DNA from: Nitrososphaerales archaeon
GTDB lineage: Archaea; Thermoproteota; Nitrososphaeria; Nitrososphaerales; CADDZS01
Direction: 5' to 3'
Assembly: GCA_030041295.1 (NCBI GenBank)
Contig: JASHOD010000039.1
Coordinates: 124,001-188,000, forward strand
Length of the DNA stretch: 64,000 nucleotides
The notes below the pieces were generated by a model. That model saw nothing but the letters and a program-made list of their open reading frames with translations. It had not been told where the DNA came from and searched no databases. The position numbers and the translations under genes are program-made. Position 1 is the stretch's first letter. Every line of letters starts with the position of its first letter. Shown here piece by piece: positions 7,223-14,185 of the stretch.

Positions 7223-8767
7223 ATGTCTCAAAGTTTAGCTTCGCTTCAACGCTACGACTTTCTAAAAGAACTTGGCATAGGAGAAGTAAACTCGGGAGCA
7301 TGTGCAGGGCCCGAAGATTGGGCCGATGTTAGTGGAAAGGAGCTACTCGAAGTCATCTCGCCAATCGATGGATCGGTAATCGCTCAAGTAGGTTTATCAT
7401 CCGAGAAAGACTATGATCATGTAATCGAAGCTGCAGAGTGTAGTTTCCAAAAATGGCGCTTGGTTCCTGCGCCAAAACGAGGAGCGATCATTCGAGATGT
7501 CGCAAGCGAGCTTCGTAGATTAAAGGAGCCGCTAGGAAAATTAGTAACTCTTGAAATGGGAAAGATAGTCGAGGAGGGGTACGGCGAGGTTCAGGAAGCG
7601 ATGGACATCGCTGATTTTGCGGTCGGGCTATCGCGACAACTCTATGGTCTCTCTATGCAATCGGAGCGCCCAAATCACAGAATGTATGAGCAGTGGCATC
7701 CGCTCGGCGTGGTGGGAATCATTACCGCATTCAATTTCCCCGTGGCGGTTTGGTCGTGGAATGCAATGGTCGCAGCAGTCTGCGGAGATACGATGGTCTG
7801 GAAACCCTCGACAAAGACGCCGCTATGTGCAATCGCAGTTCAGCATATTTTGAATCGAGTGTTGAAGTCGCACGGTGGAGGCGGAATTTTTACTCTAATC
7901 ATCGGAAAAGGGGCGAGAATTGGAGAGCGAATGATCAATGACAAGAGAATTGCACTTATTTCTTCTACCGGATCGACTGCGATGGGAAGACGCGTAGCAG
8001 AAGCCACTTCTAAGCGCCTCGCGAGAAATATCTTGGAGCTAGGCGGAAATAACGCGATTATCGTGGCTGAGGACGCAAATCTTGATCTTGCAACGAGGGC
8101 AATTCTATTTGGATCTGTTGGAACTGCTGGCCAGCGCTGCACTACGACGAGACGAATCATAGCTCAGCGAAAGATAATTGATGATCTAGTTAATAGGTTA
8201 GTAAATTCCTACAAACAGGTTAGAATCGGAAATCCACTCGATAGCTCGACCGTCATGGGGCCGCTTGTTGATCAAGAAGCGGTGGAAACAATGATCAAAG
8301 CTCTAGCCAATCTTTCTAGTCAGGGAGGGAAGATTGTGTATGGAGGTGAGCGATTGAAGGGGCCCGGAAATTATGTAACGCCTGCAATAGTCCTTGTCCC
8401 GGGAAATACGCAGTTAGTTTGCGAGGAGACGTTCGCTCCGATTTTGTATGTGATGCCCTACGACACAATTGACGATGCGATTAGGTTAAACAACGAGGTT
8501 CCGCAGGGGCTTGCGTCCTCGATATTTACAGAGTCGCTGAAGTACGCGGAAAAGTTTCTATCTGCCGTTGGAAGCGATTGTGGGATTGCGAATGTGAATA
8601 TTGGCACGTCCGGAGCCGAAATTGGAGGGGCGTTCGGGGGGGAGAAGGATACGGGCGGAGGAAGAGAGGCCGGGTCCGATTCGTGGAAGCAATACATGAG
8701 ACGGCAGACCACTACGATAAACTGGAGCGATGATCTTCCATTAGCACAGGGAATAAAGTTCGGCTAA
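7223..8767 (+). CDS. Aldehyde dehydrogenase, ALDH7-like (aminoadipate-semialdehyde type)
   Basis: A 514-residue NAD(P)-dependent aldehyde dehydrogenase. The Rossmann region reads FNFPVAVWSWN and WKPSTKTPL, the general base is Glu272 in LELGG, and the catalytic Cys306 lies in GQRCTTTRR, the usual 34-residue spacing. Length and the N-terminal YDFLKELGIGE plus the central NFPVAVWSWN pattern fit the ALDH7/antiquitin group (alpha-aminoadipic semialdehyde or piperideine-6-carboxylate oxidation) better than succinate-semialdehyde enzymes. The substrate is inferred only from subgroup. No pathway genes are adjacent. A 45-base copy of codons 58-72 sits at 1871-1915, and an antitoxin-gene fragment abuts its 3' end. 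Confidence 0.9.
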   Translation: MSQSLASLQRYDFLKELGIGEVNSGACAGPEDWADVSGKELLEVISPIDGSVIAQVGLSSEKDYDHVIEAAECSFQKWRLVPAPKRGAIIRDVASELRRLKEPLGKLVTLEMGKIVEEGYGEVQEAMDIADFAVGLSRQLYGLSMQSERPNHRMYEQWHPLGVVGIITAFNFPVAVWSWNAMVAAVCGDTMVWKPSTKTPLCAIAVQHILNRVLKSHGGGGIFTLIIGKGARIGERMINDKRIALISSTGSTAMGRRVAEATSKRLARNILELGGNNAIIVAEDANLDLATRAILFGSVGTAGQRCTTTRRIIAQRKIIDDLVNRLVNSYKQVRIGNPLDSSTVMGPLVDQEAVETMIKALANLSSQGGKIVYGGERLKGPGNYVTPAIVLVPGNTQLVCEETFAPILYVMPYDTIDDAIRLNNEVPQGLASSIFTESLKYAEKFLSAVGSDCGIANVNIGTSGAEIGGAFGGEKDTGGGREAGSDSWKQYMRRQTTTINWSDDLPLAQGIKFG

Positions 8768-8788
8768 GGGTTCTTACAGTTCACAATT

Positions 8789-8872
8789 ATCTTTTCTCCT
8801 TTACTGATTCTAAACCGCATTTTTCTCCTTGGCGGAGGTTGGGGAACTGATTCGATAATGACGGAACGACGG
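8789..8872 (-). pseudogene. Decayed 3' fragment of an RHH gene related to 2362-2748
   Basis: Starting 22 bases after the aldehyde dehydrogenase stop, about 84 bases align at roughly 80 percent with the 3' end of the RHH gene (2372-2455). The minus strand reads RSVIIESVPQPPPRRKMRFR against RSVIIESVPPLPLTRKMGLR in the intact gene. No start and no partner gene remain. The reciprocal arrangement (aldehyde dehydrogenase fragment next to the intact RHH unit, RHH fragment next to the intact dehydrogenase) implies a past duplication or recombination between the two sites. Confidence 0.75.
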
Positions 8873-8995
8873 ACACTTTGATGACATGTCAGAGGTAGCC
8901 CCATTCATGTGTCGCAAGTCTGAGCTTAGATCGTATTGAGGAACAGGACATCCTGCAGAAGAATGCTATGACGCCAAGATGTTACAGCTTTCCAC

Positions 8996-9023
8996 ATTTT
9001 ATCACATTAGAAAGTGATAAAAT
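8996..9023. repeat. 10-base perfect inverted repeat
   Basis: ATTTTATCAC and GTGATAAAAT flank an 8-base spacer. It lies in the 390-base gap between the aldehyde dehydrogenase and vapC, which otherwise holds only the RHH relic and one short repeat. It could be an operator or a hairpin; no gene is immediately adjacent. Confidence 0.7.
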
Positions 9024-9115
9024 ATCAACGCGATGCGGAGAATCGAATCGCTCCTCGAAAATCTTGTCTAGTTAATCTAAAACGGTCAGCGAATCTAATG
9101 TAGATTTTCTCATCG

Positions 9116-9147
9116 GGGAACCGCTAAAGATTGCGAAGCAACTTCTT
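9116..9147. repeat. 32-base direct repeat flanking vapBC, left copy
   Basis: Thirty of 32 bases match 10011-10042 in the same orientation (core GGGAACCGCT then AAGATTGCG). The two copies bracket the AbrB-type vapBC pair, 44 bases past the vapC stop on this side. Confidence 0.75.
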
Positions 9148-9159
9148 TGAAGATCTCGG

Positions 9160-9618
9160 CTATCTCGTGGCAAACATTTTGTAAGGATCCATCCTCTTTA
9201 GACCAGGAACATCATCATATTTCGGGTCCGTGGAAATTATAGTCTTATCATCTGAAAAATACGTCACCGCCGCGTGCAGCGAATCGTAATAGGATAAATT
9301 ATACTTTTGTCTAATTTCCGCGGCCTTGGCAAGCACTCCGCACTGAATGGGTAGGATGCTCATTTCGTACAGACTCAGAGCGTCGCAAACCTCATTCATG
9401 AATGAGGCAACCTCATTTTCCTCCTTTGCAATCTTTCCATGCGGGAGAATTTTTCCTGCGCGTATTCCAAGCTCAAGCTCTTGAAGTGCGAATGATGCTA
9501 TCATGGGTCTAGTAAGACCTCCGGCCATAATCCTCGAGAAGTACTCAGAGGCTACGAGGTGGTGTCTATCTTCAGAGACAATGTACGCAAGCAAAATGTC
9601 AACTTCTATGACAGGCAT
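9160..9618 (-). CDS. vapC: PIN-domain ribonuclease toxin (VapC-like)
   Basis: A 152-residue PIN-domain protein. Acidic residues expected for the metal site are Asp7 in IEVDILLAY, Glu47 in ALQELELGI, Asp113 in YYDSLHAAV and Asp130 in STDPKYDDV. VapC enzymes cleave RNA, often tRNA, and are held off by the partner antitoxin. The partner here is the AbrB-type gene ending 30 bases upstream on the same strand. The order antitoxin then toxin is usual. The pair is bracketed by 32-base direct repeats, which suggests cassette movement. Confidence 0.88.
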   Translation of the reverse strand: MPVIEVDILLAYIVSEDRHHLVASEYFSRIMAGGLTRPMIASFALQELELGIRAGKILPHGKIAKEENEVASFMNEVCDALSLYEMSILPIQCGVLAKAAEIRQKYNLSYYDSLHAAVTYFSDDKTIISTDPKYDDVPGLKRMDPYKMFATR

Positions 9619-9648
9619 TAAAACGAAAACGAACTCTTCTTCTCGGCC

Positions 9649-9885
9649 TTACTTTAGTGCTTCTTTCATTACAATCGATTCAGCAAGCTCGTCTAGCTGT
9701 TTTGCGTTCACATGAGCTTTTGCCGAACCTTTCAAATTCTTCAACGGATCTGAGACAGGTATCACTTCAAGTCTTCCTTCCTTTTCTTCCAATCTAACTG
9801 TGGATCCAATCTTTAGTCGCTTTTTCATTTGTGAGGGAATTACAATCCTACCCCGCTCATCGACTTTCACAAGCGAAGAAGACAT
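9649..9885 (-). CDS. vapB: AbrB/SpoVT-fold antitoxin (VapB-like)
   Basis: A 78-residue protein with the swapped-hairpin AbrB motif at the N-terminus (VKVDERGRIVIPSQMKKRL, residues 6-24) and a C-terminal toxin-binding tail. The ATG at 9885 is preferred over the longer frame because homologues begin about five residues before the VDERGRIVIP block and a TATA-like element (gcttttatgc on the minus strand near 9920-9930) leaves a leader of about 14 bases. It probably autoregulates the pair by binding its own promoter. Confidence 0.85.
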   Translation of the reverse strand: MSSSLVKVDERGRIVIPSQMKKRLKIGSTVRLEEKEGRLEVIPVSDPLKNLKGSAKAHVNAKQLDELAESIVMKEALK

Positions 9886-10010
9886 GTCTTTCTGTCTACG
9901 GGATAAAGCCCTCACGCGGGCATAAAAGCTTTCTCCCGCATACCGATGCTTGCGGGATGGATGTGAAACAAGCAAGACGCTCGGTGATTCCAGCGTCGAT
10001 TATCTTGTTT

Positions 10011-10042
10011 GGGAACCGCTTAAGATTGCGGAGCAACTTCTT
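10011..10042. repeat. 32-base direct repeat flanking vapBC, right copy
   Basis: Matches 9116-9147 at 30 of 32 positions. It lies about 125 bases upstream of the AbrB antitoxin start. Confidence 0.75.
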
Positions 10043-10289
10043 GACTAACGACAGTGTGCTTCTCCTTGGATTTGAAGGAATTCAAAGGAATCAAAATTCT
10101 GACTGCTTCTGATTTTCTAAGTTTAGTCTCTGGGGATGATTGACTACAACCGAGACGAATCGACCTGCCTTCAAATAAGGTGATTCTCGACTTCTCGAGC
10201 GCCCTCCCAGATTACGGTCTTCAGAAGCGCCCAGACCCTGCCGGGGTTCGGAAAAGGCTTATCTATGTATGTGTGCCTATATGAGTAGT

Positions 10290-10535
10290 ATGGGAAGCAA
10301 GAACATCTCGATAACCGACGAGGCTTACCAGGCCCTCAATATGGAAAGAAGGAATGGTGAAAGCTTTACCGAGGTTATACTGCGCCTCACTCGAAAAAGT
10401 GGCAGACTGATGGATTGCTATGGAACTTGGGAAATCAGCGATAAGGAGAAGAGAGCTATATTCGAAAAGGAGTTGCCTGCCGGGTGGAGCAGGTCGACCA
10501 AAAGACTGAAGGCGATCGAATCTGAAATGCCTTGA
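10290..10535 (+). CDS. vapB: VapB-type antitoxin
   Basis: An 81-residue protein (MGSKNISITDEAYQAL...) of the archaeal VapB group whose N-terminal half forms the DNA-binding part and whose C-terminal half wraps around the toxin. ATGs at 10269, 10281 and 10290 are in frame. A TATA box (TTATCTAT, 10259-10266) predicts a transcript start near 10288, so the leaderless ATG at 10290 is preferred and also matches the family's usual first residues. Its last codons overlap the start of the downstream PIN toxin. Confidence 0.82.
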   Translation: MGSKNISITDEAYQALNMERRNGESFTEVILRLTRKSGRLMDCYGTWEISDKEKRAIFEKELPAGWSRSTKRLKAIESEMP

Positions 10536-10914
10536 TACGGATATTCTCGTTGCCATTCTTAGAGGAGAACGAGACGCCGAGAAGATTGGTCTGCAGTTAG
10601 ATAGCGAAGCTAGAAATGCGACTACAGCTGTGAATGTCTTTGAAATCTTCTACGGAGCAAGCCATTCAGAAAGAAAAAGCGAAAATGTGCAGAAAGTAAG
10701 AGCGCTCTTGCAAAGACTCGATGTTCTACCCCTAAGTTTACAGGCTTCAGAGAGTGCTGGCTCCTTACTTGCAGATCTTGCTGCACAAGGTCAAATAATA
10801 GAATATCGAGATGCTTTGATTGCCGGAATAGTGCTTGAATCAAAGCTAACTTTGGTTACAAGGAATAAGGAACATTTTGGACGAATTCCTAAACTCAAGC
10901 TGGAGACCTGGTGA
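10522..10914 (+). CDS. vapC: PIN-domain toxin (VapC) with apparent CTG start
   Basis: Translating from 10522 gives 130 residues beginning (M)KCLDTDILVAILRGE, the classic VapC N-terminus with the first catalytic Asp. Other acidic residues follow in NVFEIFYGA and EYRDALIAG. The frame is closed by a stop at 10507-10509 and holds no ATG, GTG or TTG before residue 30; starting later would lose the catalytic Asp. CTG at 10522 lies 9 bases after GAAGG (10508-10512) and overlaps the antitoxin end by 14 bases, so translation coupling from a CTG codon is the simplest reading. A recent loss of the start codon is the alternative. Confidence 0.75.
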   Translation: MKCLDTDILVAILRGERDAEKIGLQLDSEARNATTAVNVFEIFYGASHSERKSENVQKVRALLQRLDVLPLSLQASESAGSLLADLAAQGQIIEYRDALIAGIVLESKLTLVTRNKEHFGRIPKLKLETW

Positions 10915-11022
10915 GATTCTACCCTGTGCTAGAAACAAAGTTTTCGTTTCTCGACGAAATAGTGTAGAACCATGGTATGCCCTGAACTTCATTACTCGAA
11001 GCAGAATTCTAGTACTCGAGTG

Positions 11023-11096
11023 ATTTTACGCGATTCAAGAACTTGCTTTGAAGAACTGCGAATAGCCTTCCATTTCTTGATCATGAGTTTGTAATT
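11023..11096. repeat. 74-base perfect direct repeat, copy 2
   Basis: Identical to 6952-7025. In this copy the shared minus-strand frame is preceded directly by a stop and runs on as ITRVLEFCFE before its own stop, so neither copy is clearly a full gene. Confidence 0.95.
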
Positions 11097-11163
11097 CGAT
11101 TAAGATCATTTTTCGGTTTCGATTCATTAATCTATCATTCTTTTTTCTAAAGAGATCAAGGAA

Positions 11164-12144
11164 TTGGACAAGATTCTAGTGACCGGCGGATGCGGTTTCA
11201 TTGGGAGCCACCTCGTCGATCAGCTAATGACACAAGAAAACAATGTGACCGTTGTTGACAATCTTTCGTCAGGCAATCTAGAGTATCTATCGAATTGGAG
11301 AACGGCGACGAGGAATAAAAAATCGAAGGACTTGCGCTTTATCAAAGCTGACCTGACAAAATCTCCGCTCCAAATCGTCGGAAATTATGACATAGTATTT
11401 CACCTCGCCGCGAACCCTGATGTTCGACTAGGCTCACAAAATCCAAGAATTCAATTTGAGCAAAATGTTTTGGCTACTTACAATTTGCTTGAAATGATGA
11501 GGAAGAAAAAAATTTCACCGAGACTCTTTGTGTTTACATCCACCTCGACTGTTTACGGCGAGGCTGACTTGATTCCAACCCCGGAGAATTATGGACCGTT
11601 GCAACCAATATCTGTCTACGGAGCTTCGAAACTAGCATGCGAAGCGCTTATTTCAAGCTACGCGCATAATTACAAGTTTCGGGCCGTGATACTTCGCCTC
11701 GCGAATGTAATCGGTAGCAGAAGCACTCATGGAATAATTTACGATCTCTTGCAAAAACTCCGTAAGAACAAAACCGAGCTGGAAATATTAGGAGACGGCA
11801 GTCAAACGAAATCCTATCTTCATGTAAAGGATTGCGTAAGCGGAATCCTCACTGGAATCTCCAAGACACCTAATCAAGTGACAATATTAAACTTGGGATC
11901 CGAGGATCAAATTAACGTGCTAAAGATAGCCGATATAACTTGCCGCGAATCAGGCGCAAGGCAGGTGAAGTACAAGCTTACTCCTGCAACCAGCGACGGC
12001 CGTGGATGGCCTGGCGATGTCAAATTCATGAGATTGGACGTGACAAAACTAAAGTCGCTTGGATGGCAACCGATGATGAATTCGGAACAAGCGGTTGAAA
12101 CGACCGTTCGTGAATTGATCATGGAACGTCTGAGACGCTTTTAA
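11164..12144 (+). CDS. NAD-dependent nucleotide-sugar epimerase, GalE-like
   Basis: A 326-residue extended SDR enzyme with the NAD motif TGGCGFIGSHL, the catalytic SSTSTVYG segment and Tyr-x3-Lys in YGASKLACE. It resembles archaeal UDP-glucose 4-epimerases, which make UDP-galactose or UDP-GalNAc for glycans; the exact sugar cannot be read. The start is a TTG at 11164, as no ATG precedes the Rossmann motif. It opens the glycan island, in the same direction as the UDP-sulfoquinovose synthase 2 kb downstream. Confidence 0.87.
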   Translation: MDKILVTGGCGFIGSHLVDQLMTQENNVTVVDNLSSGNLEYLSNWRTATRNKKSKDLRFIKADLTKSPLQIVGNYDIVFHLAANPDVRLGSQNPRIQFEQNVLATYNLLEMMRKKKISPRLFVFTSTSTVYGEADLIPTPENYGPLQPISVYGASKLACEALISSYAHNYKFRAVILRLANVIGSRSTHGIIYDLLQKLRKNKTELEILGDGSQTKSYLHVKDCVSGILTGISKTPNQVTILNLGSEDQINVLKIADITCRESGARQVKYKLTPATSDGRGWPGDVKFMRLDVTKLKSLGWQPMMNSEQAVETTVRELIMERLRRF

Positions 12145-12631
12145 TCGGTCACTGTTGCAGCTTGGACACTAGAAAACTACGAAATCATTGCCTTTCTCGC
12201 CTAAAATGAAAAGCCGGAAGTATCTACCATACTCTCTGTTCCCAAGCAACAATCATCGGGATTGCAGAATTTACAAAAAGTAGATGCTTCTCAGTCACAT
12301 CTTGGATATAGTTCGGATAACAATTGAATTGATTGAAACTAGATACCAACTAGTTCAATTTGATAAATTCAGGAAAATTCTGCTGCGATGCACCAAGCGA
12401 TCTGAGCATCATGCGATTGCGAGGTTTGAACCGATACAGTTTCGTTGTTCGCAATAGTCTTTCTTTTTCCCTTTTTCGTTGAATTTTTGAATTCGTTTGC
12501 TATCTCCAGATTTTCCATAAGACAGTCCTAGATTTCCTCCTTCTTTTAAGTCGCTTGAAATGCACATAATATTCCTGCAATGCTTCTTTTTGTGTATACA
12601 AATGCGTTAAATATATACAAATAATGCGCAT
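12145..12631. other. 487-base gap, little structure
   Basis: No credible gene was found on either strand. There is an imperfect inverted repeat near 12335-12362 (TTGAAACTAG / CTAGTTCAA around ATACCAA) and, at the right end, the TATA-like TTAAATATATA (12608-12617) of the next gene. Confidence 0.5.
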
Positions 12632-13624
12632 ATGCTCGATGTGACGGCTAAGATGGTAAACTTTCTTCATGAAGTACTTGAGACCAGCAGACCCAAACCG
12701 CGCCTCTCGGGCATCACTATGGTACTCGACCGATTGGGATATTCTGCGACTGAAATGACGTCCCATGTAGCAAATTTCGCTGACATTGTCAAGATCGGCT
12801 GGGGATTGCCTTTTCTCCTTGACCAGACGGTGTTGAAACACCGGATCCAAAACTATCGCAAAAACAAGATCCATGTATCAAACGGGGGGACGCTTCTAGA
12901 AATCTGTGTATCCAAAGGGAAAGAAGATATCGCTCTGCATCATCTGGTGTCCTGTGGGTTCGACACTATCGAACTCAGCGAGGGGGTTTTGGAAATTTCT
13001 CCTTTTATCAAGAATAAGATAAGCGAGTTTGCTCACTCCCGTGGACTTGGACTTCACGTCGAAGTAGGAAGAAAGAACCCAAGAAATCAACTTAGCCTGG
13101 AGGATACAGTTTCGAGAATCGAGCAATCGTTTGACTATAATCCGGATTTGATTGTGATTGAAGGCAGGGAAAGTGGAAAAAGTGTTGGGATTTACGACGA
13201 TGAGGGAAGGATCAAGTGGAACTGGGTTGAAGCGCTTCAAAGGATCAGCAAACCGTCAAAATTGATGTTTGAGGCACCTCAGGAAATTCAGCAGACAGAG
13301 CTCATACTTCACGTTGGTACGGATGTAAATCTAGGAAATATTGGAATGCCTAGTCTTGCAGCCCTAGAGTCACAACGACAGGGCTTGAGAGGGGATACCT
13401 TTGGAGTGCCTTTAGCCTCGACAAAGGTTGAAGGAGGACCAGCAACCAAATTCCTGTTTTTTGTGATATCAAGCCAAGGGGCCATTGATCAATCCAAACT
13501 AATGCGTTTGACCGGGCTGAATCGGCGGACTGTTCAAGAGTCTTTGAAGAAACTAGTTGATCAACGGCTAATCAAAGAAAGTCTTGATACAAGTGACTTG
13601 AGAAAAAGGGTATACAGCGTCTAG
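12632..13624 (+). CDS. ComA-like (phosphosulfolactate synthase) barrel fused to a winged helix
   Basis: A 330-residue protein. Residues about 22-262 match ComA, which adds sulfite to phosphoenolpyruvate to give phosphosulfolactate: DIVKIGWGLPF, SNGGTLLE, VEVGRKNP, EGRESGKSVGIYDDEG (near 178), FEAPQEIQQ (near 213), DVNLGNIG (near 232) and GLRGDTFG. Known ComA proteins stop at about 250-260 residues. Here residues about 268-330 add a winged helix (QSKLMRLTGLNRRTVQESLKK, then LRKRVYSV as the wing). The fusion suggests a sulfonate- or PEP-sensing regulator that may still be an enzyme. The start could be ATG 12632, GTG 12641 or ATG 12653; the TATA at 12608-12617 slightly favours the later ones. 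A paralogue lies at 45360-46421. Confidence 0.82.
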   Translation: MLDVTAKMVNFLHEVLETSRPKPRLSGITMVLDRLGYSATEMTSHVANFADIVKIGWGLPFLLDQTVLKHRIQNYRKNKIHVSNGGTLLEICVSKGKEDIALHHLVSCGFDTIELSEGVLEISPFIKNKISEFAHSRGLGLHVEVGRKNPRNQLSLEDTVSRIEQSFDYNPDLIVIEGRESGKSVGIYDDEGRIKWNWVEALQRISKPSKLMFEAPQEIQQTELILHVGTDVNLGNIGMPSLAALESQRQGLRGDTFGVPLASTKVEGGPATKFLFFVISSQGAIDQSKLMRLTGLNRRTVQESLKKLVDQRLIKESLDTSDLRKRVYSV

Positions 13625-13801
13625 GATCGAGTTATTCTCAGAAGATGCGAATTTGACGCGGAAAGGGGTTAACAGTCAAATACACTGATGAGGCGTGGGA
13701 GATTCTTCTTCACGAAACCCGGCTGGCGAAGCTAGATCCGATTTAGGTAACTCGGGAATGTAAATTCTCTTGGTTGGGTTTGGACAGTTTGGAATGTAAT
13801 T

Positions 13802-13990
13802 TTATTCGCGTAACAAAACCGGCTCAATCCCTAGATCCGTGAACTGTTTGAAAATATCATGCGCTGCGTACGAGTCATAATAGTCCCCTACTCCGGCGTA
13901 GTCTTTCCCTATCGCAATGTGAGTGCATCCCAAATTCTTTCGCATAATCGGCGTGCATTCTACAGCCTTATGAGGATAGATCGATAAATC
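13802..13990 (-). pseudogene. sat: Decayed internal fragment of an ATP sulfurylase gene
   Basis: The minus strand encodes MRKNLGCTHIAIGKDYAGVG then DYYDSYAAHDIF and FTDLGIEPVLLRE before a stop. This is the catalytic-domain block of ATP sulfurylase, where functional proteins read about RKNxGCTHFIVGRDHAGVGDYY. The usual HA before the Arg is changed and upstream the frame reads YPHKAVECTPI in place of YAGPREAVFHAI. No start, no N-terminal domain and no C-terminal third remain. It lies 380 bases before UDP-sulfoquinovose synthase on the opposite strand. The rest of the 560-base gap (13625-14185) shows nothing else clear. Confidence 0.82.
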
Positions 13991-14185
13991 GTACCGTTTG
14001 CTCCATTTAGAATGTGATCAATAATTCAGAAGAGTATTGCTATGGCATGTCTGAGATGTGATTAACGTTAGGCGTTATGGTTGCTTTGGCAAAAGCTGTA
14101 TTAAATTGCAAGGAATCCTCGTTATTTCGTTCAGTGTGAACTACTCTTAAATAGGAATTTTCTAAGTGATTAGGGCTAATTCAAA

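Noticed and set aside
13660-13745. Short plus frame reading KYTDEAWEILLHETRLAKLDP
   Set aside because: Too short, no start codon and no recognised homologue; may be chance or a tiny relic.
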